Below, piece by piece: positions 23,551 to 24,095 of a stretch of 24,095 nt of DNA. Each line of letters starts with the position of its first letter. Position 1 is the stretch's first letter. The stretch covers positions 1-24,095 of the forward strand of contig SKQI01000084.1 in assembly GCA_007119095.1 (NCBI GenBank), in the 5' to 3' direction. The position numbers were made by a program, and so were the translations under genes. The stretch comes from Wenzhouxiangella sp. (lineage in GTDB: Bacteria; Pseudomonadota; Gammaproteobacteria; Xanthomonadales; Wenzhouxiangellaceae). Below the pieces are notes generated by a model. It was not told the origin of the DNA. It did no database searches and saw nothing but the letters and a program-made list of their open reading frames with translations.

Positions 23551-23637
23551 TTTCAACTCGGCGGCAGGAATTCTCCCCGGATTCTCGCACAAGCCAACCC
23601 GACGGGCGTCGTATCCGGTCAGCCATCGGCACTTTTC

Positions 23638-23664
23638 AAAAAAAAGCCCCGCACAGGGCGGGGC
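23638..23664 (-). terminator. Intrinsic terminator downstream of the partial helical-protein gene
   Basis: A perfect 7-bp GC stem (GCCCCGC 23646-23652, GCGGGGC 23658-23664, loop ACAGG) is followed on the minus strand by eight T residues (A8 at 23638-23645 on the plus strand). It lies about 25 bp past the stop of the gene at 23689-24095, in the correct orientation to end its transcript, and separates that gene from the propeller-protein gene. Confidence 0.9.
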
Positions 23665-23688
23665 CGACAAAATCAGGGTCGCTTCGGT

Positions 23689-24095
23689 CTACAGACCAAA
23701 CCAGGCAAACGCATAGTTCTCCATGATTTCCTCACGGTGGGCCGCGACCAGCTCGAGAATCTCGTCCGAGACCTGGCGCTGCATCTCCGGCGGCTGTTGA
23801 TCGCCGAAAGCCGCTACCGCCACTTCCTCGCCCAGTGCACGATAGACGGTATTGCGAACGAACTGGTACTCCTCCAGGCTGAAGTTGTGCCGATTCAGGG
23901 CCTCAACCTGCTGACGCTTGCCTTCCATGATGAGATCGCCCAGATCGCGGTAGGCAGTCACCATTTCCGTCAGGCTGGGATCGCCGCCGCGCCGTTCAAT
24001 ATCGGCTTGGGTTTCCTTCCACTTCTCTTCCAGGTCTTCGAGCTTGCCCTCCATGCCGGAGCGCATCATGGACTGGGCAGCCAGAAAACGCTGAA
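23689..24095 (-). CDS. Unrecognised helical protein, 5' end outside the window
   Basis: The frame runs off the window edge. Upstream of ATG 24069 it continues as QRFLAAQS with no stop, so the true start is probably beyond 24095. The visible 135 residues are mostly charged amphipathic helix (KLEDLEEKWKETQADIERRG; DLIMEGKRQQVEALNRHNF; VRNTVYRALGEEVAVAAFG), ending in AHREEIMENYAFAWFGL. The content suggests a helical bundle or coiled-coil protein, possibly periplasmic if a signal or lipobox lies upstream. I do not recognise the family. A strong intrinsic terminator follows, so it is the last gene of its transcript. Confidence 0.7.
   Translation of the reverse strand, partial: QRFLAAQSMMRSGMEGKLEDLEEKWKETQADIERRGGDPSLTEMVTAYRDLGDLIMEGKRQQVEALNRHNFSLEEYQFVRNTVYRALGEEVAVAAFGDQQPPEMQRQVSDEILELVAAHREEIMENYAFAWFGL

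Overview
This window looks like a chromosomal segment from a GC-rich gammaproteobacterium, most likely of the Xanthomonadales/Lysobacterales group. That placement is an inference. It rests on a XanB2-type chorismatase beside a FAD-dependent halogenase and an aryl polyene type II polyketide synthase, which is the signature of xanthomonadin-like pigment loci. Gene density is very high, and no tRNA, rRNA, CRISPR array, transposase or insertion sequence was seen.

Left flank (1-5111): the 3' end of a bifunctional HisI-HisE histidine gene; a convergent small EAL-domain protein whose DD motif reads DN; and a minus-strand run of three genes (SmpA/BamE-like secreted protein, alpha/beta-hydrolase lipoprotein, creatininase-family amidohydrolase). 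Divergent from these is a membrane-associated SAM methyltransferase that overlaps tail-to-tail by 62 bp with a YdcF/DUF218 membrane protein.

Core (5222-18465): an aryl polyene locus. Left arm, plus strand: ketosynthase, chain-length factor, family 2 glycosyltransferase, FAD halogenase. Then a XanB2-like chorismatase on the minus strand. Then a right arm of ten plus-strand genes that abut or overlap: ACP, small membrane protein, AMP-dependent aryl:ACP ligase, small hotdog dehydratase, COG4261-like acyltransferase, LolA-like periplasmic protein, MMPL/RND exporter, second hotdog dehydratase, and FabG-like ketoreductase (the ACP starts the run).

Proposed working: chorismate is converted by XanB2 to 3-/4-hydroxybenzoate. 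The ligase activates this and loads it on the ACP. The KS/CLF pair extends it with malonyl units while the ketoreductase and two dehydratases convert each beta-keto group to a conjugated double bond. The halogenase may halogenate the aryl head. The glycosyltransferase and acyltransferase would attach the polyene to a sugar or lipid anchor, and the LolA-like and MMPL proteins would move it to the outer membrane. Only one catalytic ketosynthase and one ACP are present, and no phosphopantetheinyl transferase or thioesterase is seen.

Right flank (18539-24095): a DUF418/YeiB-like membrane protein with its own candidate promoter; a convergent AsmA-family protein with an acidic tail; a secreted protein with seven tandem repeats of about 55 residues (probably a seven-bladed beta-propeller), an Ig-like domain and a C-terminal membrane anchor; and a partial, unrecognised helical protein followed by a clear intrinsic terminator.
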